Assembly: GCA_964542455.1 (NCBI GenBank) | Contig: CAZIUC010000006.1 | Span: forward strand, 1-64,000 | Reading direction: 5' to 3' | DNA length: 64,000 nucleotides | Origin: PFJX01 sp964542455 | GTDB taxonomy: Bacteria; Pseudomonadota; Gammaproteobacteria; Burkholderiales; Thiobacillaceae | Part shown: positions 24,305 through 31,656 of the stretch, piece after piece | How positions within the stretch are numbered: position 1 is the stretch's first letter | Layout of the letters: the number at the start of each line of letters is the position of its first letter | Notes under the pieces: model-generated | Databases searched by the model: none | What the model saw: the letters and a program-made list of their open reading frames with translations, nothing else | Told to the model about the DNA's origin: nothing | Made by a program: the position numbers and the translations under genes

Positions 24305-25270
24305 ATGGATGTGATCCTCGACGAATCCAGCCTCGTCCCCTGTGATGGCTGGCACCCAGCCCTACGCATCAGAACCTTGGCCGCCGCGCTCAAGGCTCTC
24401 GATCAGTTGGGATGCGCGCGTGTCTTGCGCTCTGTGCGCGCCGCTGCCGACCAGGATATCGGCCAAGGTCGCGGCTTGCGGGGATGGTGTTTCGATCCGG
24501 AGACGAATCGCGATGCGGGCAAGTTCATTGCCCACCGTCTAGGCAAACAGCCGTTTATCGATGGCGCTGACGGGCTTTTCGCCGCAGCTGAGGGCGAGCG
24601 TGCCATTGAAGGCTGCGTGGATGATGCGACGGTTGTTGGCCTGACTTTCGCTGCGTTGACAGATGCCCCTGCCGTGGCGCTTGGCAGCACGGCGTTGCCT
24701 ACCTGCACGATGGTCACCGTCGCCCTCTCCACTCTTGACGTCAATGGCGAGTTCCAAGAGACAGTCCAGGTCTGCCGTTTGGTGACCGAAGAGGACGTCC
24801 GCCAGCAAAGCGGAATCATTACGGAGAATGTCGAGAGATCTGTGGCTGACGGCCCCAGCTTGTTGGACCGTGCAAGCGAACTTTTTCCGCGACTGCGCTT
24901 CGGCCCCAGGGCCATTCAGCAAATTGCTGCGCTCACCGGCAGCGAGCCCGTGTTCCATCAATTATTCCGTCATCTTCGCGCTCTGAACAAAGGTGCGGCG
25001 TCTTGGCCGCCAGTGGCTCAATATTCCCCGGGGGAGGCGATCTCATGGAGCCGCGAATCCAATGCCACGCTGGAGCATGGGACATATGGCCCGCAGCGCG
25101 ACTTTCCCATGCCAGAGGGCTTCAGGCCACGCCGCTGGAGTGACCACACCAAACTGAGCGGAGGCGCTGGCGCCAGGCTCTATTTCCATGCCGAAAGAAC
25201 CGGCGAACAGGCGGTGGTTTTAATCGGTTACTTCGGAGAGCACCTGCCTACCATTCGTTTTGGCGGTTAA
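24305..25270 (+). CDS. Unknown protein, third gene of DUF262/ATPase cassette
   Basis: I do not recognise this 321 aa protein. The N-terminal half begins D-V-I-L-D-E-S-S-L and later has C-V-D-D-A-T-V-V-G-L-T-F-A-A-L, a layout faintly like PIN-type nucleases (acidic residues at the ends of strands). The C-terminal part (about 265-320) has S-D-H-T-K-L-S, then A-R-L-Y-F-H, then V-V-L-I-G-Y-F-G-E-H-L-P-T, which faintly recalls RelE/ParE toxins. Both comparisons are weak. It starts 8 bp after the ATPase stop, so it is part of the same operon, and it is the most likely effector if the cassette is a defence system, because the two partners lack a visible nuclease. No signal peptide or membrane segment is seen. 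Confidence 0.7.
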   Translation: MDVILDESSLVPCDGWHPALRIRTLAAALKALDQLGCARVLRSVRAAADQDIGQGRGLRGWCFDPETNRDAGKFIAHRLGKQPFIDGADGLFAAAEGERAIEGCVDDATVVGLTFAALTDAPAVALGSTALPTCTMVTVALSTLDVNGEFQETVQVCRLVTEEDVRQQSGIITENVERSVADGPSLLDRASELFPRLRFGPRAIQQIAALTGSEPVFHQLFRHLRALNKGAASWPPVAQYSPGEAISWSRESNATLEHGTYGPQRDFPMPEGFRPRRWSDHTKLSGGAGARLYFHAERTGEQAVVLIGYFGEHLPTIRFGG

Positions 25271-25282
25271 CTACCCTACCGC

Positions 25283-25308
25283 AATAAGTGGGGACAGGCC
25301 AACAGTTG
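25283..25308. repeat. REP-like arm, right of accessory cassette
   Basis: Reads AATAAGTGGGGACAGGCCAA then CAGTTG. It is an inverted partner of 21941-21965. It begins 12 bp after the stop of the third cassette gene. Confidence 0.6.
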
Positions 25309-25764
25309 CCATTTCTTGTAGTCAACTCAGTCGTGGAGCGACCATCTGGAATGGCCAGTGACTTGCCGACCTGCCAGACCTGCGGTCGGCAGCTTCCAGA
25401 GGTACACCGGCCGCCCAGAAACACATTTTTCCGGCCCAGTGACCGTCTCTTCCTGGCCGGAAGCAGTCCACCACGTACCCAGCCAGTGCAACAAGGTATT
25501 CCCAGGTTACGAATCTCCCTCGGTGATGTGCCACAACTATCTCAATGGTTTCTCGACGCACCGCCTGGGACGCCAAACGCGGGGGCAAGGGGGGCACGAA
25601 GTTCTGTCTGGGCGAGGGCGACAAGTAGCGCATTCCCACCACACTGGTCGCCTGGATGAAGGCGCATCCCGATGAGCACAAGCAGGAGGCCGGGGAGGCG
25701 CGGCACAGGATGCTGGGAGACAGTTTCCCTTGCGGGAAGAGGTGATGGCTCCCGAGTTGCCGGT
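25309..25764. other. Gene-free gap right of accessory cassette
   Basis: About 450 bp with several open frames but no recognisable protein. A stretch near 25541-25627 (frame reading W-D-A-K-R-G-G-K-G-G-T-K-F then stop) looks like a decayed coding fragment, but I cannot name it. Probably remnant DNA at the cassette boundary. Confidence 0.4.
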
Positions 25765-26190
25765 TCAAAGTGCCCCACATTCCTTGCGGTATTTGCGCTG
25801 GTCGCTTTTCAGGGTGCGCTTCCGGTTTTTGTTCGATTCCGCTTTGGCTTGCGCTGCTTCGATCTTCTCCAGCAGGCGAGCGCAGTCGGCTTCCTGTTTG
25901 CTGGCGGCGGCGCGTGCTTTTTCCCGTGTCGCGGCCGCTTTTTCCTCTTGTTTCCAAAGCGCCTCTGCCTCGGCGATGTCGTTCTTTGCGCGCTTGCGCG
26001 CTTCTTCGACCGCGTAGGCGCTGGGTGAGGGCGGCGCCTCGGGTGGAGTCAGGGACAAACTGCCGACTGGACAGGGCGATGATTGGTAGATCACGCGCTC
26101 ACCCTGGCGGCACTTGTGGATTTCCGCGTGAACGGGGGTGCTCGCCAGGAGCAAAGCAATAAGCGTATTTCGATAGCCATGAATGATCAC
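25765..26190 (-). CDS. Secreted DUF4124-like protein
   Basis: The 141 aa precursor has a signal peptide (about 1-22, ending P-V-H-A) and an N-terminal DUF4124-like strand pair (I-H-K-C-R-Q-G-E-R-V-I-Y-Q-S-S-P-C). A long Lys/Ala/Glu-rich helical stretch (about 55-130) probably forms a coiled coil. Paired cysteines C27 and C40, and C103 and C138, could form disulfides. DUF4124 proteins are periplasmic and uncharacterised. ATG 26190 is followed by a hydrophobic core as expected, with GGAGG upstream on the minus strand. It ends the minus-strand block, 34 bp downstream of the SLAC1-like gene. Confidence 0.75.
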   Translation of the reverse strand: MIIHGYRNTLIALLLASTPVHAEIHKCRQGERVIYQSSPCPVGSLSLTPPEAPPSPSAYAVEEARKRAKNDIAEAEALWKQEEKAAATREKARAAASKQEADCARLLEKIEAAQAKAESNKNRKRTLKSDQRKYRKECGAL

Positions 26191-26224
26191 GGCGGCCTCC
26201 TTTCTTGTTTGTTACCGCGCCAGC

Positions 26225-27181
26225 TTACTCCGCCACGCAGACCTCCCGACGCGCCACGGCGATGCCGGTGCGGATGAGTAGTGCCGTGATGACCACCGTG
26301 GTGATGGCCAAAAGAATTCCGGATAAACGCAGGAACATCGGGTCACCGGTGTACTTGAACATGGACAGGGTGGCGATGGCGATGGCCGCCAGCGGGAAGG
26401 AATAGGCCCACCAGGAAAGGAAGAACTGGAGCCGGGTGAACCAGCGCAATTGGGCGATCAGCAGGATGGTGAAGAACAGCGCGGCGTAATACAGGATGCG
26501 GGCGAAGGCATCGACCTCCCCGGTCAGCTTTACATACGACAGGAATCCGACGGCCGGCGGCGCGATCAGGATGAACAGCGTCGGCATCAGGCGCTCCGGC
26601 AAGCTGCCGTGGAAGATCACCCGATTGAAGATGATCGTCAGCAGTACCGGCCAGAAAGTGAGGCCGATGCTGAAGAAGAACCAGGAGATTTCGGCCGGGG
26701 CGTGTTCCATGCCGGCGATGGGTACCAGGATATTGCCCACCACGGGAATGAACCAAGCCGGGTTGAGGTGGGTGATCTCGAACTTGCTGTGGTGCATCCA
26801 TTGCGTGATGACGTGCAGCGTGAGCACCAGATGCAATGCCGTGCCGGCCAACCAGAGCAGTTTGGAATACGGCGCGCTGAGCGGCAGCCAGGCGATGGAC
26901 AGCAGAATCAGCGCGATGCTGACCGTCGGCACGAAGTTCATCTTCACCGGATGCGCCCATTCCGCCGCCGTCTCCGCGCGGTACTTCACGACCTTGACGG
27001 TATAAAGCACCGCCAACAGGGCGAACAGGCCGGTGCTCAGCAGCCGCAGCCAGGGGCTGATGGCAACCGACAGGGAGAGGATTTCCTCGGCACGCAGCCA
27101 GGCGATCGTGAGGCCACCCAGGCCCATGATCATGGCAAACCAGGAGACGGGGAAGTGTTGCAGGCGGGCGGGTGCGGTCAT
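26225..27181 (-). CDS. SLAC1/TehA (TDT) family transporter
   Basis: The 318 aa protein has about ten hydrophobic helices and matches the tellurite-resistance/dicarboxylate transporter (TDT, SLAC1/TehA) family of anion channels. Matching stretches are P-V-S-W-F-A-M-I-M-G-L-G-G near the N-terminus, N-P-A-W-F-I-P-V-V-G-N-I near 153-164, and W-W-A-Y-S-F-P-L-A-A near 268. Family members move chloride, nitrate, malate, sulfite or tellurite; the substrate here is unknown. The start at 27181 (M-T-A-P-A-R) was preferred because the 30 extra upstream codons are unlike the family. Neighbouring rhodanese and SQR-like genes make sulfite a reasonable guess, no more. Confidence 0.85.
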   Translation of the reverse strand: MTAPARLQHFPVSWFAMIMGLGGLTIAWLRAEEILSLSVAISPWLRLLSTGLFALLAVLYTVKVVKYRAETAAEWAHPVKMNFVPTVSIALILLSIAWLPLSAPYSKLLWLAGTALHLVLTLHVITQWMHHSKFEITHLNPAWFIPVVGNILVPIAGMEHAPAEISWFFFSIGLTFWPVLLTIIFNRVIFHGSLPERLMPTLFILIAPPAVGFLSYVKLTGEVDAFARILYYAALFFTILLIAQLRWFTRLQFFLSWWAYSFPLAAIAIATLSMFKYTGDPMFLRLSGILLAITTVVITALLIRTGIAVARREVCVAE

Positions 27182-27330
27182 GGGGGAGTCAGGAAAATGG
27201 TGGGGAGGTGAAGTTGTTCGGCTTGAATCCCGTCGTCCCGTGCATGAAACCGGCATTACCCACCCACCCATACAAAAGGGGAATAGAGAGGAATTAGCTG
27301 AACTCGCATACCCGCAAGCGTTGGAAAAAT

Positions 27331-27361
27331 CCCCCCCAGCCCCCCTTTGACAAAGGGGGAA
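27331..27361. repeat. Partial CCCCCCTTTG/CAAAGGGGG repeat
   Basis: Reads CCCCCCAGCCCCCCTTTGAC followed by AAAGGGGGAAG. Half copy of the family seen at 41553, 58720 and 62323, between the SLAC1-like and DUF3365 genes. Confidence 0.7.
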
Positions 27362-27397
27362 GTATTGGAGCGGTGCCTGGCTGTTTCACGGTAACCC

Positions 27398-27976
27398 TTA
27401 CATCGCCTTCTTCATGGAAAGCACGCCGCGAATCATGCCGACGCTGTAGCCCACGGCCTTGTCGTCGGGGTACTCGGTAGAAAGTTTGGCTTTCACCTCG
27501 GGGGAGAGCTGGTCCGGGGCGCCGTGGCAGCTCAGGCAAAGCGCCTGAGTCGGCAGTGCCTTGGCGTAGCGGAAAACCTTGCCCTCGGGCGTATCGATCA
27601 CGGCGGACATGTCCAGGGTTTCCGGCTTTTCGCCCGCGGCCATTCGGGCTTCCAGGCTGGCTTGTGCCGCCGTTTCCCAGGCATCGGGCACGCCCTTGGG
27701 ATTGCGGTTCTTCGGGCTCACCCGCTTGATCGCAAAGCCGGTTTTCTGCGCGGCTTCGGCGGCGATCCGGGGCGCTCTTTCCTTGCATACGCTGATCGCC
27801 TCGACGGGTCCGCCACTGGCCAGGGCGGCTTTCAGTTCGCCGCCCAGGGTCTTGAGCAAGCCACCGGCGGTCTGGCGCGCCGTGACGGTCAGGGCGGTCT
27901 GGTCATCGGCATTGGCCGCGCCGGCACAGCCGGCAAATAAAGAAGCGAGGAGGGTGAGTTTCAGTACTTGTTTCAT
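27398..27976 (-). CDS. DUF3365 (Tll0287-like) haem-binding protein
   Basis: The 192 aa secreted protein matches DUF3365, a periplasmic PAS-like haem-binding domain. One haem c motif, C-L-S-C-H at 147-151, lies near the C-terminus as in the family. The N-terminus has a hydrophobic signal with L-F-A-G-C at 13-17, so it may be a lipoprotein. S-V-C-K-E-R-A-P-R-I-A near residue 62 and R-N-P-K-G-V-P-D-A-W-E near 92 are family signatures. DUF3365 domains act as redox or gas sensors when fused to kinases; stand-alone forms may be electron carriers. It lies 18 bp downstream of the rhodanese gene in the same direction. Confidence 0.86.
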   Translation of the reverse strand: MKQVLKLTLLASLFAGCAGAANADDQTALTVTARQTAGGLLKTLGGELKAALASGGPVEAISVCKERAPRIAAEAAQKTGFAIKRVSPKNRNPKGVPDAWETAAQASLEARMAAGEKPETLDMSAVIDTPEGKVFRYAKALPTQALCLSCHGAPDQLSPEVKAKLSTEYPDDKAVGYSVGMIRGVLSMKKAM

Positions 27977-27994
27977 GAAGTCTTCCTGTGAAGG

Positions 27995-28573
27995 TTATTT
28001 ACCCATGGTGATCTTGTTCTGATCGACCTTGTAGCTCCACGGCAGGCCGGCGTTCTTCCAGCCGTTCACGGCGCGCTTGCCCTTGTTCGGGCCGTCTTTC
28101 GCCATGTCGCCCTCGAAACCGTCCACCACCGACCAGACGTTGGTGTAGCCGTAACGCGCCAGCAGGTCGGCGGACAGCGCGCTGCGGTCGCCGGAGCGGC
28201 AGATGAGGACGATGGGATCGCTCTTGTCGATGCCCTTGTCCAGCGCGAACAGTTCGAACTGCGAGAGGAAATCGGGGTTGGGATTGCGTGGGAAGGTGTT
28301 CTTTTCCTTGTCCCACTTGTCGTAATGCATGATGCCGAACGAAGCCTGTCCATCGAGTCCGTCGGGCGAGCCGACAAACAGCACTTCCTCGATGGTGCGC
28401 ACATCCACGAACAATACCTTGGGTGCGTGGGCTTTCAGGAAGGCCGGCACGTCCTTGGCCTCCAGATACAGCCCCAGTTTGCTGACTTTGACCTTGGGCA
28501 CACTGGCGGGGTCCACCGCCTGGGCGTTGAGGGTGAACAGGCCGAGAGCAAGGGCAATCAGAAATGCGCGCAT
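27995..28573 (-). CDS. Periplasmic rhodanese-like sulfurtransferase
   Basis: This 192 aa exported protein has a signal peptide (1-19, N-A-Q-A) and one rhodanese domain. The active-site loop is C125-R-S-G-D-R-S131, with the catalytic Cys intact; the usual D-V-R-T-x-x-E strand is at 57-63. Rhodaneses carry sulfane sulfur as a Cys persulfide; a periplasmic form would act on thiosulfate, polysulfide or related species. The C-terminus (G-K-R-A-V-N-G-W-K-N-A-G-L-P-W-S-Y) is typical of this secreted subgroup. It lies between the DUF302 and DUF3365 genes (gaps of 24 and 18 bp), fitting one operon. Confidence 0.9.
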   Translation of the reverse strand: MRAFLIALALGLFTLNAQAVDPASVPKVKVSKLGLYLEAKDVPAFLKAHAPKVLFVDVRTIEEVLFVGSPDGLDGQASFGIMHYDKWDKEKNTFPRNPNPDFLSQFELFALDKGIDKSDPIVLICRSGDRSALSADLLARYGYTNVWSVVDGFEGDMAKDGPNKGKRAVNGWKNAGLPWSYKVDQNKITMGK

Positions 28574-28597
28574 GGAAGTCTCCTTGTTGGATGGAAA

Positions 28598-28987
28598 TCA
28601 GGTACGCAGTTTAGCGAGTACGCCGGTCAGATGGGTCTGGGCTTCCGCCATTGCCGCGCTGACATCGGGATGCCCGGCGCTGGCGGCGACCACGCCAGGG
28701 TCTTGCAGCGCGATACGGGTGACACCCGGTGCGATTTCGTACACGCAGCAGCCGCAAGGCAGCAGGGCGCCGGCATCGCGGTCGGCCTCCAGCACGCGCT
28801 TGGCGATGCCCGGCGCGCAGACGCCGAGCAGGCGGTAGGGTGGGATGTCATGGTCCATCTTGGCTTTCATGATGGCCTGAACATCGACCTCGGAGATCAC
28901 CCCCATCTTGGCCTCGGCCAGCGCGGCCTTGAGTTTTTCGATGGCCTGGTCGATGGGCAGGGCGAGTTCAACGGTATGGGCGTACAT
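28598..28987 (-). CDS. DUF302 domain protein
   Basis: The 129 aa protein contains the DUF302 fold over nearly its whole length, with D-Q-A-I-E-K-L-K near residue 13 and Y-R-L-L-G-V-C-A-P near residue 51. The conserved C-G-C pair follows in L-L-P-C-G-C-C-V-Y near 77-80. DUF302 proteins are small, uncharacterised, and common near sulfur oxidation and thiol redox genes; the conserved cysteines suggest a redox or sulfur-handling role (inference). No signal peptide is visible. It lies 12 bp after the truncated globin gene and 24 bp before the rhodanese gene. Confidence 0.85.
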   Translation of the reverse strand: MYAHTVELALPIDQAIEKLKAALAEAKMGVISEVDVQAIMKAKMDHDIPPYRLLGVCAPGIAKRVLEADRDAGALLPCGCCVYEIAPGVTRIALQDPGVVAASAGHPDVSAAMAEAQTHLTGVLAKLRT

Positions 28988-28999
28988 GGCTGTCCTTTC

Positions 29000-29401
29000 T
29001 CAATGTGGGTTGGGCTGTGGGGACTGGTTGCGCATATGGTCGGCCACCTTGACGAAGGCCTGATACAACTCGGTGCGCAGTTTGGCATCTTCCACCACCT
29101 CGTCCAGTGCCAATTGCATGCAGTGCATCCACTGGTCACGTTCCGAGTCGCCGATGGGGAAGGGGATATGTCGCCGGCGCAGCATGGGGTGGCCGTGCTT
29201 CTCGACATACAACTGCGGCCCACCTAGCCAGCCGGTCAGGAAATCAAACAGTTTTTGGCGCGAGCCGGACAGGTCTTCCGCGTGCAACTTGCGGATGCCA
29301 TAGGTTTCCGGCAATTCGTCCATATGGTCGTAGAAGCGGGTCACCAGTTTTTGCACCGTGGCTTCGCCGCCGATGCGTTCGTAATGGGTTTGGAGGGTCA
29401 T
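29000..29401 (-). CDS. Group II truncated haemoglobin
   Basis: The 133 aa product is a group II (TrHbO) truncated globin. The proximal haem ligand is H78 in R-R-R-H-I-P-F-P-I-G, Tyr at B10 is Y24 in R-F-Y-D-H-M, and the group II Trp at G8 is W91 in D-Q-W-M-H-C-M. The G-G-P-Q-L-Y and H-G-H-P-M-L-R-R-R-H motifs are typical. Such globins bind O2 and detoxify NO or support redox stress responses. ATG 29401 precedes the conserved Y-E-R-I-G-G-E start. The brnA gene ends 21 bp upstream on the same strand, and DUF302 follows after 12 bp. Confidence 0.93.
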   Translation of the reverse strand: MTLQTHYERIGGEATVQKLVTRFYDHMDELPETYGIRKLHAEDLSGSRQKLFDFLTGWLGGPQLYVEKHGHPMLRRRHIPFPIGDSERDQWMHCMQLALDEVVEDAKLRTELYQAFVKVADHMRNQSPQPNPH

Positions 29402-29422
29402 GGTTGTAAGGGAATAAAGCGG

Positions 29423-29710
29423 TTACATCTGCTTGTGTGTATTGACCCATTCGCGCATGGCTTCGTTGACGCGGGTTTGCCAACCGGCGCCGGTGGCCTT
29501 CAAGGCCGCCAGGACATCAGGATCGAAGCGAATGGTGGTTGGTACCTTGGTCACGGTGGCCTTGGGACGGCCGATACGCGCCGAAGACTTCACCGCTTGC
29601 CACTGCGCATCGTTCAAGGGACGTGCGTCGGGGTCGGCGTTGGAGGCGGCGGTAATGAGCGCGTCTTCTTCCGGCGTCGGCAGAATGGTTCCGGATTTAA
29701 GTTTCGGCAT
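29423..29710 (-). CDS. brnA: BrnA-type antitoxin (ribbon-helix-helix)
   Basis: The 95 aa protein matches BrnA antitoxins (DUF4415). The C-terminal RHH DNA-binding segment is T-K-V-P-T-T-I-R-F-D-P-D-V-L-A-A-L-K-A (about 54-72), followed by a W-Q-T-R-V-N-E-A-M-R-E-W helix. Its start overlaps the 3' end of the brnT frame by 14 bp, the classic toxin-first order. BrnA neutralises the BrnT RNase and represses the operon through a palindromic operator. The antitoxin gene is intact although the toxin gene carries a stop codon. Confidence 0.9.
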   Translation of the reverse strand: MPKLKSGTILPTPEEDALITAASNADPDARPLNDAQWQAVKSSARIGRPKATVTKVPTTIRFDPDVLAALKATGAGWQTRVNEAMREWVNTHKQM

Positions 29711-29963
29711 AGCGTTTTACCTCACGCAGATTGGCCTTTCTCAGGCTGATGATGCGACGACCCTCGGGCCGGTCCACGAAAACCACGCTGAAGAGGCGCT
29801 GACCGATATAGGCCAGGGCAATATGGCGGGGCTCGCCATAATCCAGTCTCGTGTCGGCCCGGATAACGGCGCTGTCTCATTCGATGTTATTCATCTCCGC
29901 CAGGGATACGCCATGCTTGCTCAGGTTGGACTGATCCTTGGCGGAATCGAACGTGATCTTCAT
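29697..29963 (-). pseudogene. brnT: brnT toxin gene disrupted by in-frame TGA at codon 29
   Basis: Read from ATG 29963, the frame gives M-K-I-T-F-D-S-A-K-D, then K-H-G-V-S-L-A-E-M-N-N-I-E, then a TGA stop (plus-strand TCA at 29877-29879). It then continues D-S-A-V-I-R-A-D-T-R-L-D-Y-G-E-P-R, V-F-V-D-R-P-E-G-R-R-I-I-S-L-R-K-A-N and R-E-V-K-R-Y-A. All of these are standard BrnT motifs. The stop falls where BrnT proteins usually have Trp (E-W-D or D-W-D), so a single TGG to TGA change explains it. A sequencing error or an unusual recoding event are alternatives. Full length would be 88 residues. Confidence 0.88.
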
Positions 29964-29990
29964 GACTTATTGTATTAACAATAAGTCATG
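29961..29990 (-). promoter_or_regulatory. Palindromic operator over the brnT start
   Basis: Perfect 12-bp arms CATGACTTATTG (29961-29972) and CAATAAGTCATG (29979-29990) around TATTAA. The left arm contains the brnT start codon. AT-rich sequence within it could double as the promoter core. BrnA autorepression is known for the family; that this palindrome is its site is inferred. Confidence 0.7.
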
Positions 29991-30009
29991 AGAAGTAAAG
30001 CTGAATCAT

Positions 30010-31149
30010 TCATTCCCTGAAAGCTTTCAGGTAATGCCGCTCGAAAAAGCGTTTCGCCCAGTGGAACAGCTTGAGCGAGGGGAACAGCAGCGAGCGTTTC
30101 TCGTCGCGGTAGACCAGGATGCCGGCGTCCATGGTGTCGACGATGCAGATCAGTTCCACCTTGAAGCGCGCCGTCGCCGTCTTGCCGTCCAGCGCCAGGA
30201 GCAGGTTTTTTGCCGCCGCTTTCGCCTGCAGATCGGCCATGTGCGCCTGCTTCGGCATCCAGTCCGGGCCGGGGAAGCTGCCGGCGTCACCGGCCACGAA
30301 CACCTTGTCCGCGCCTTCCGCCCGGCAGAACCCGTCAGCCTTGAAAAAGCCGCCGGGCGACAGCGGCAGGCCCGCGTCCGCCGCCCAGGCCGGGCCGGTG
30401 AGGCCGGGCATGAACAGGATCAGATCGGCGTTGATGTGGCCGCCTTCGGTATCCACGCCCTTCTCCGAGAAGCCCAGCGGTTTGTGGCCGAGGTGGGTGT
30501 CGATGCGGCGCTTCACCATCTCAGACAACAGGCCGGATACCGCCTTCTCACCCAGGCGTTTGCCCGGTTCGGCGGCGGCGTTGAAGAAGGTCAACTCGAT
30601 CTGGTCGCGCTTGCCCTGTCGGCGCAGGAGGGTATCCAGGCCGAACAGGAGTTCGAACATGGGGCCACCGCGCATGGCGGAAGGCTCGTTGGGATTGCCG
30701 CCGAAACCGAGGGCGATGCGTCCGCTGTTCATGGCGTTTACCCGGTCGCGGATGGCTTCCGCCGAGACCACGCCTTCGCACAAGGTCAGTGCATGCTCGA
30801 TGCCCGGCAGCTTCTTTATGAAGCGCCCACCAGTGGCGATGAGTAGCGCATCGTTCGCCACGGCACCCCGATCGGTCAGCACGGTGCGGCCGCCATCGCT
30901 CAAACCCGTGACGCGGCCGGCGATGAACTCGACGCGGTGGTCTTTCAAGAAGCGGTCGAGCGGCAGAATCAGGTCACCGCCCTTGCGCAATCCGGAAGGA
31001 ATCCAGATCAGGCTGGGCAGGTAGACGAACTCGGCCTTGGGCGCGATCAGGCTGATCCGGGCGTTGGGCGCGCGCTTGCGCAGTTCGCGCACGGCGGTGA
31101 GCGCGGCAAAGCCGGCGCCAAGGATGACGATGTGGGGGGGCGCGTTCAT
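30010..31149 (-). CDS. Sulfide:quinone oxidoreductase-like flavoprotein
   Basis: The 379 aa protein is a two-Rossmann-domain FAD oxidoreductase of the SQR/FCC/NDH-2 superfamily. The FAD dinucleotide motif G-A-G-F-A-A is at 11-16, the second-domain A-T-G-G-R-F at 105-110, and V-F-V-A-G-D-A-G-S-F-P-G in the C-terminal FAD site. C124 (L-T-L-C-E-G) and a Cys near 343 (E-L-I-C-I-V-D-T) lie about where SQR places its active cysteine pair, but C160-type spacing is not fully conserved. An SQR-like role in sulfide or polysulfide oxidation to quinone is plausible; an NADH-dependent role cannot be excluded. A NifX-like gene ends 104 bp upstream in the same direction. Confidence 0.82.
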   Translation of the reverse strand: MNAPPHIVILGAGFAALTAVRELRKRAPNARISLIAPKAEFVYLPSLIWIPSGLRKGGDLILPLDRFLKDHRVEFIAGRVTGLSDGGRTVLTDRGAVANDALLIATGGRFIKKLPGIEHALTLCEGVVSAEAIRDRVNAMNSGRIALGFGGNPNEPSAMRGGPMFELLFGLDTLLRRQGKRDQIELTFFNAAAEPGKRLGEKAVSGLLSEMVKRRIDTHLGHKPLGFSEKGVDTEGGHINADLILFMPGLTGPAWAADAGLPLSPGGFFKADGFCRAEGADKVFVAGDAGSFPGPDWMPKQAHMADLQAKAAAKNLLLALDGKTATARFKVELICIVDTMDAGILVYRDEKRSLLFPSLKLFHWAKRFFERHYLKAFRE

Positions 31150-31253
31150 GGGGCTCCAGAAAGGGTGATGCGGTTGCCGGATTTTGCCATCCCGCGGAAT
31201 GGCAGGTGTGTCGTCTGTGGCGCTGGTATTCCTGTTGGCGCTAAAGGGTCGGC

Positions 31254-31601
31254 TCAGTGGCCGCCACGTCCGATCTGGTTGAGCGGCGGCATTTCGTCCA
31301 GCGTGCCGTTGAGCCAGGCCGTCACCGCGCGTTCCGGGTCACTTTCCAGTGTGGATACGGCCTGGATGCCGCGCTGCTTCAGGTGATAGCGCAAGGCGCT
31401 GGCCATGCCACCGGTGATCAGCACATTGACGTCGTCCAGCAGATGGGAAAGGGAGCCTTGGGAACGCTTCCGTACGGGCAGTTCGACCAGGTGTTTTTCC
31501 AACACATCGGCGTATTCGGTTTCAAATATCCAGAAATTCCGGCATTGGCCGGCATGGTCGGTGACCGTCGTGCGGTTCTGGCTGGTAACGGCGATTTTCA
31601 T
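31254..31601 (-). CDS. NifX/NifB-C-terminal-like protein, copy A
   Basis: This 115 aa protein matches the dinitrogenase iron-molybdenum cofactor biosynthesis family (NifX/NafY/NifB C-terminus), an RNase-H-like fold that binds metal clusters. It begins K-I-A-V-T-S-Q-N-R-T-T-V-T-D-H-A-G and has V-N-V-L-I-T-G-G-M-A near residue 60, both family signatures. No nitrogenase gene is present in the window, so the role is open; stand-alone members are widespread. ATG 31601 was chosen over an upstream ATG at 31667 because the sigma54 promoter at 31641-31656 lies between them. The SQR-like gene lies 104 bp downstream. It is about 40% similar by eye to the paralogue at 32965. Confidence 0.87.
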   Translation of the reverse strand: MKIAVTSQNRTTVTDHAGQCRNFWIFETEYADVLEKHLVELPVRKRSQGSLSHLLDDVNVLITGGMASALRYHLKQRGIQAVSTLESDPERAVTAWLNGTLDEMPPLNQIGRGGH

Positions 31602-31640
31602 GGTGGTAGCTTCAAGAACGAAATGGTTGGCAGATACATA

Positions 31641-31656
31641 AGCAAATGCCGTGCCC
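31641..31656 (-). promoter_or_regulatory. Sigma54 (-24/-12) promoter, copy A
   Basis: On the minus strand reads GGGCACGGCATTTGCT. This matches consensus TGGCACG-N4-TTGCW with one mismatch and the exact GG-N10-GC spacing. It lies 40 bp upstream of NifX-like gene A, giving a short 5' leader. A second such promoter precedes the other NifX-like operon, and a sigma54 activator gene is nearby. Confidence 0.8.

Noticed and set aside
24305..25270. Firm PIN nuclease or RelE toxin call for the third cassette gene
   Set aside because: Similarity rests on short acidic and hydrophobic patterns seen by eye; a profile or structure search would be needed.
29697..29876. brnT remnant as an independent downstream gene
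   Set aside because: After the TGA there is no good start codon with a ribosome binding site, and the residues continue the standard BrnT fold.
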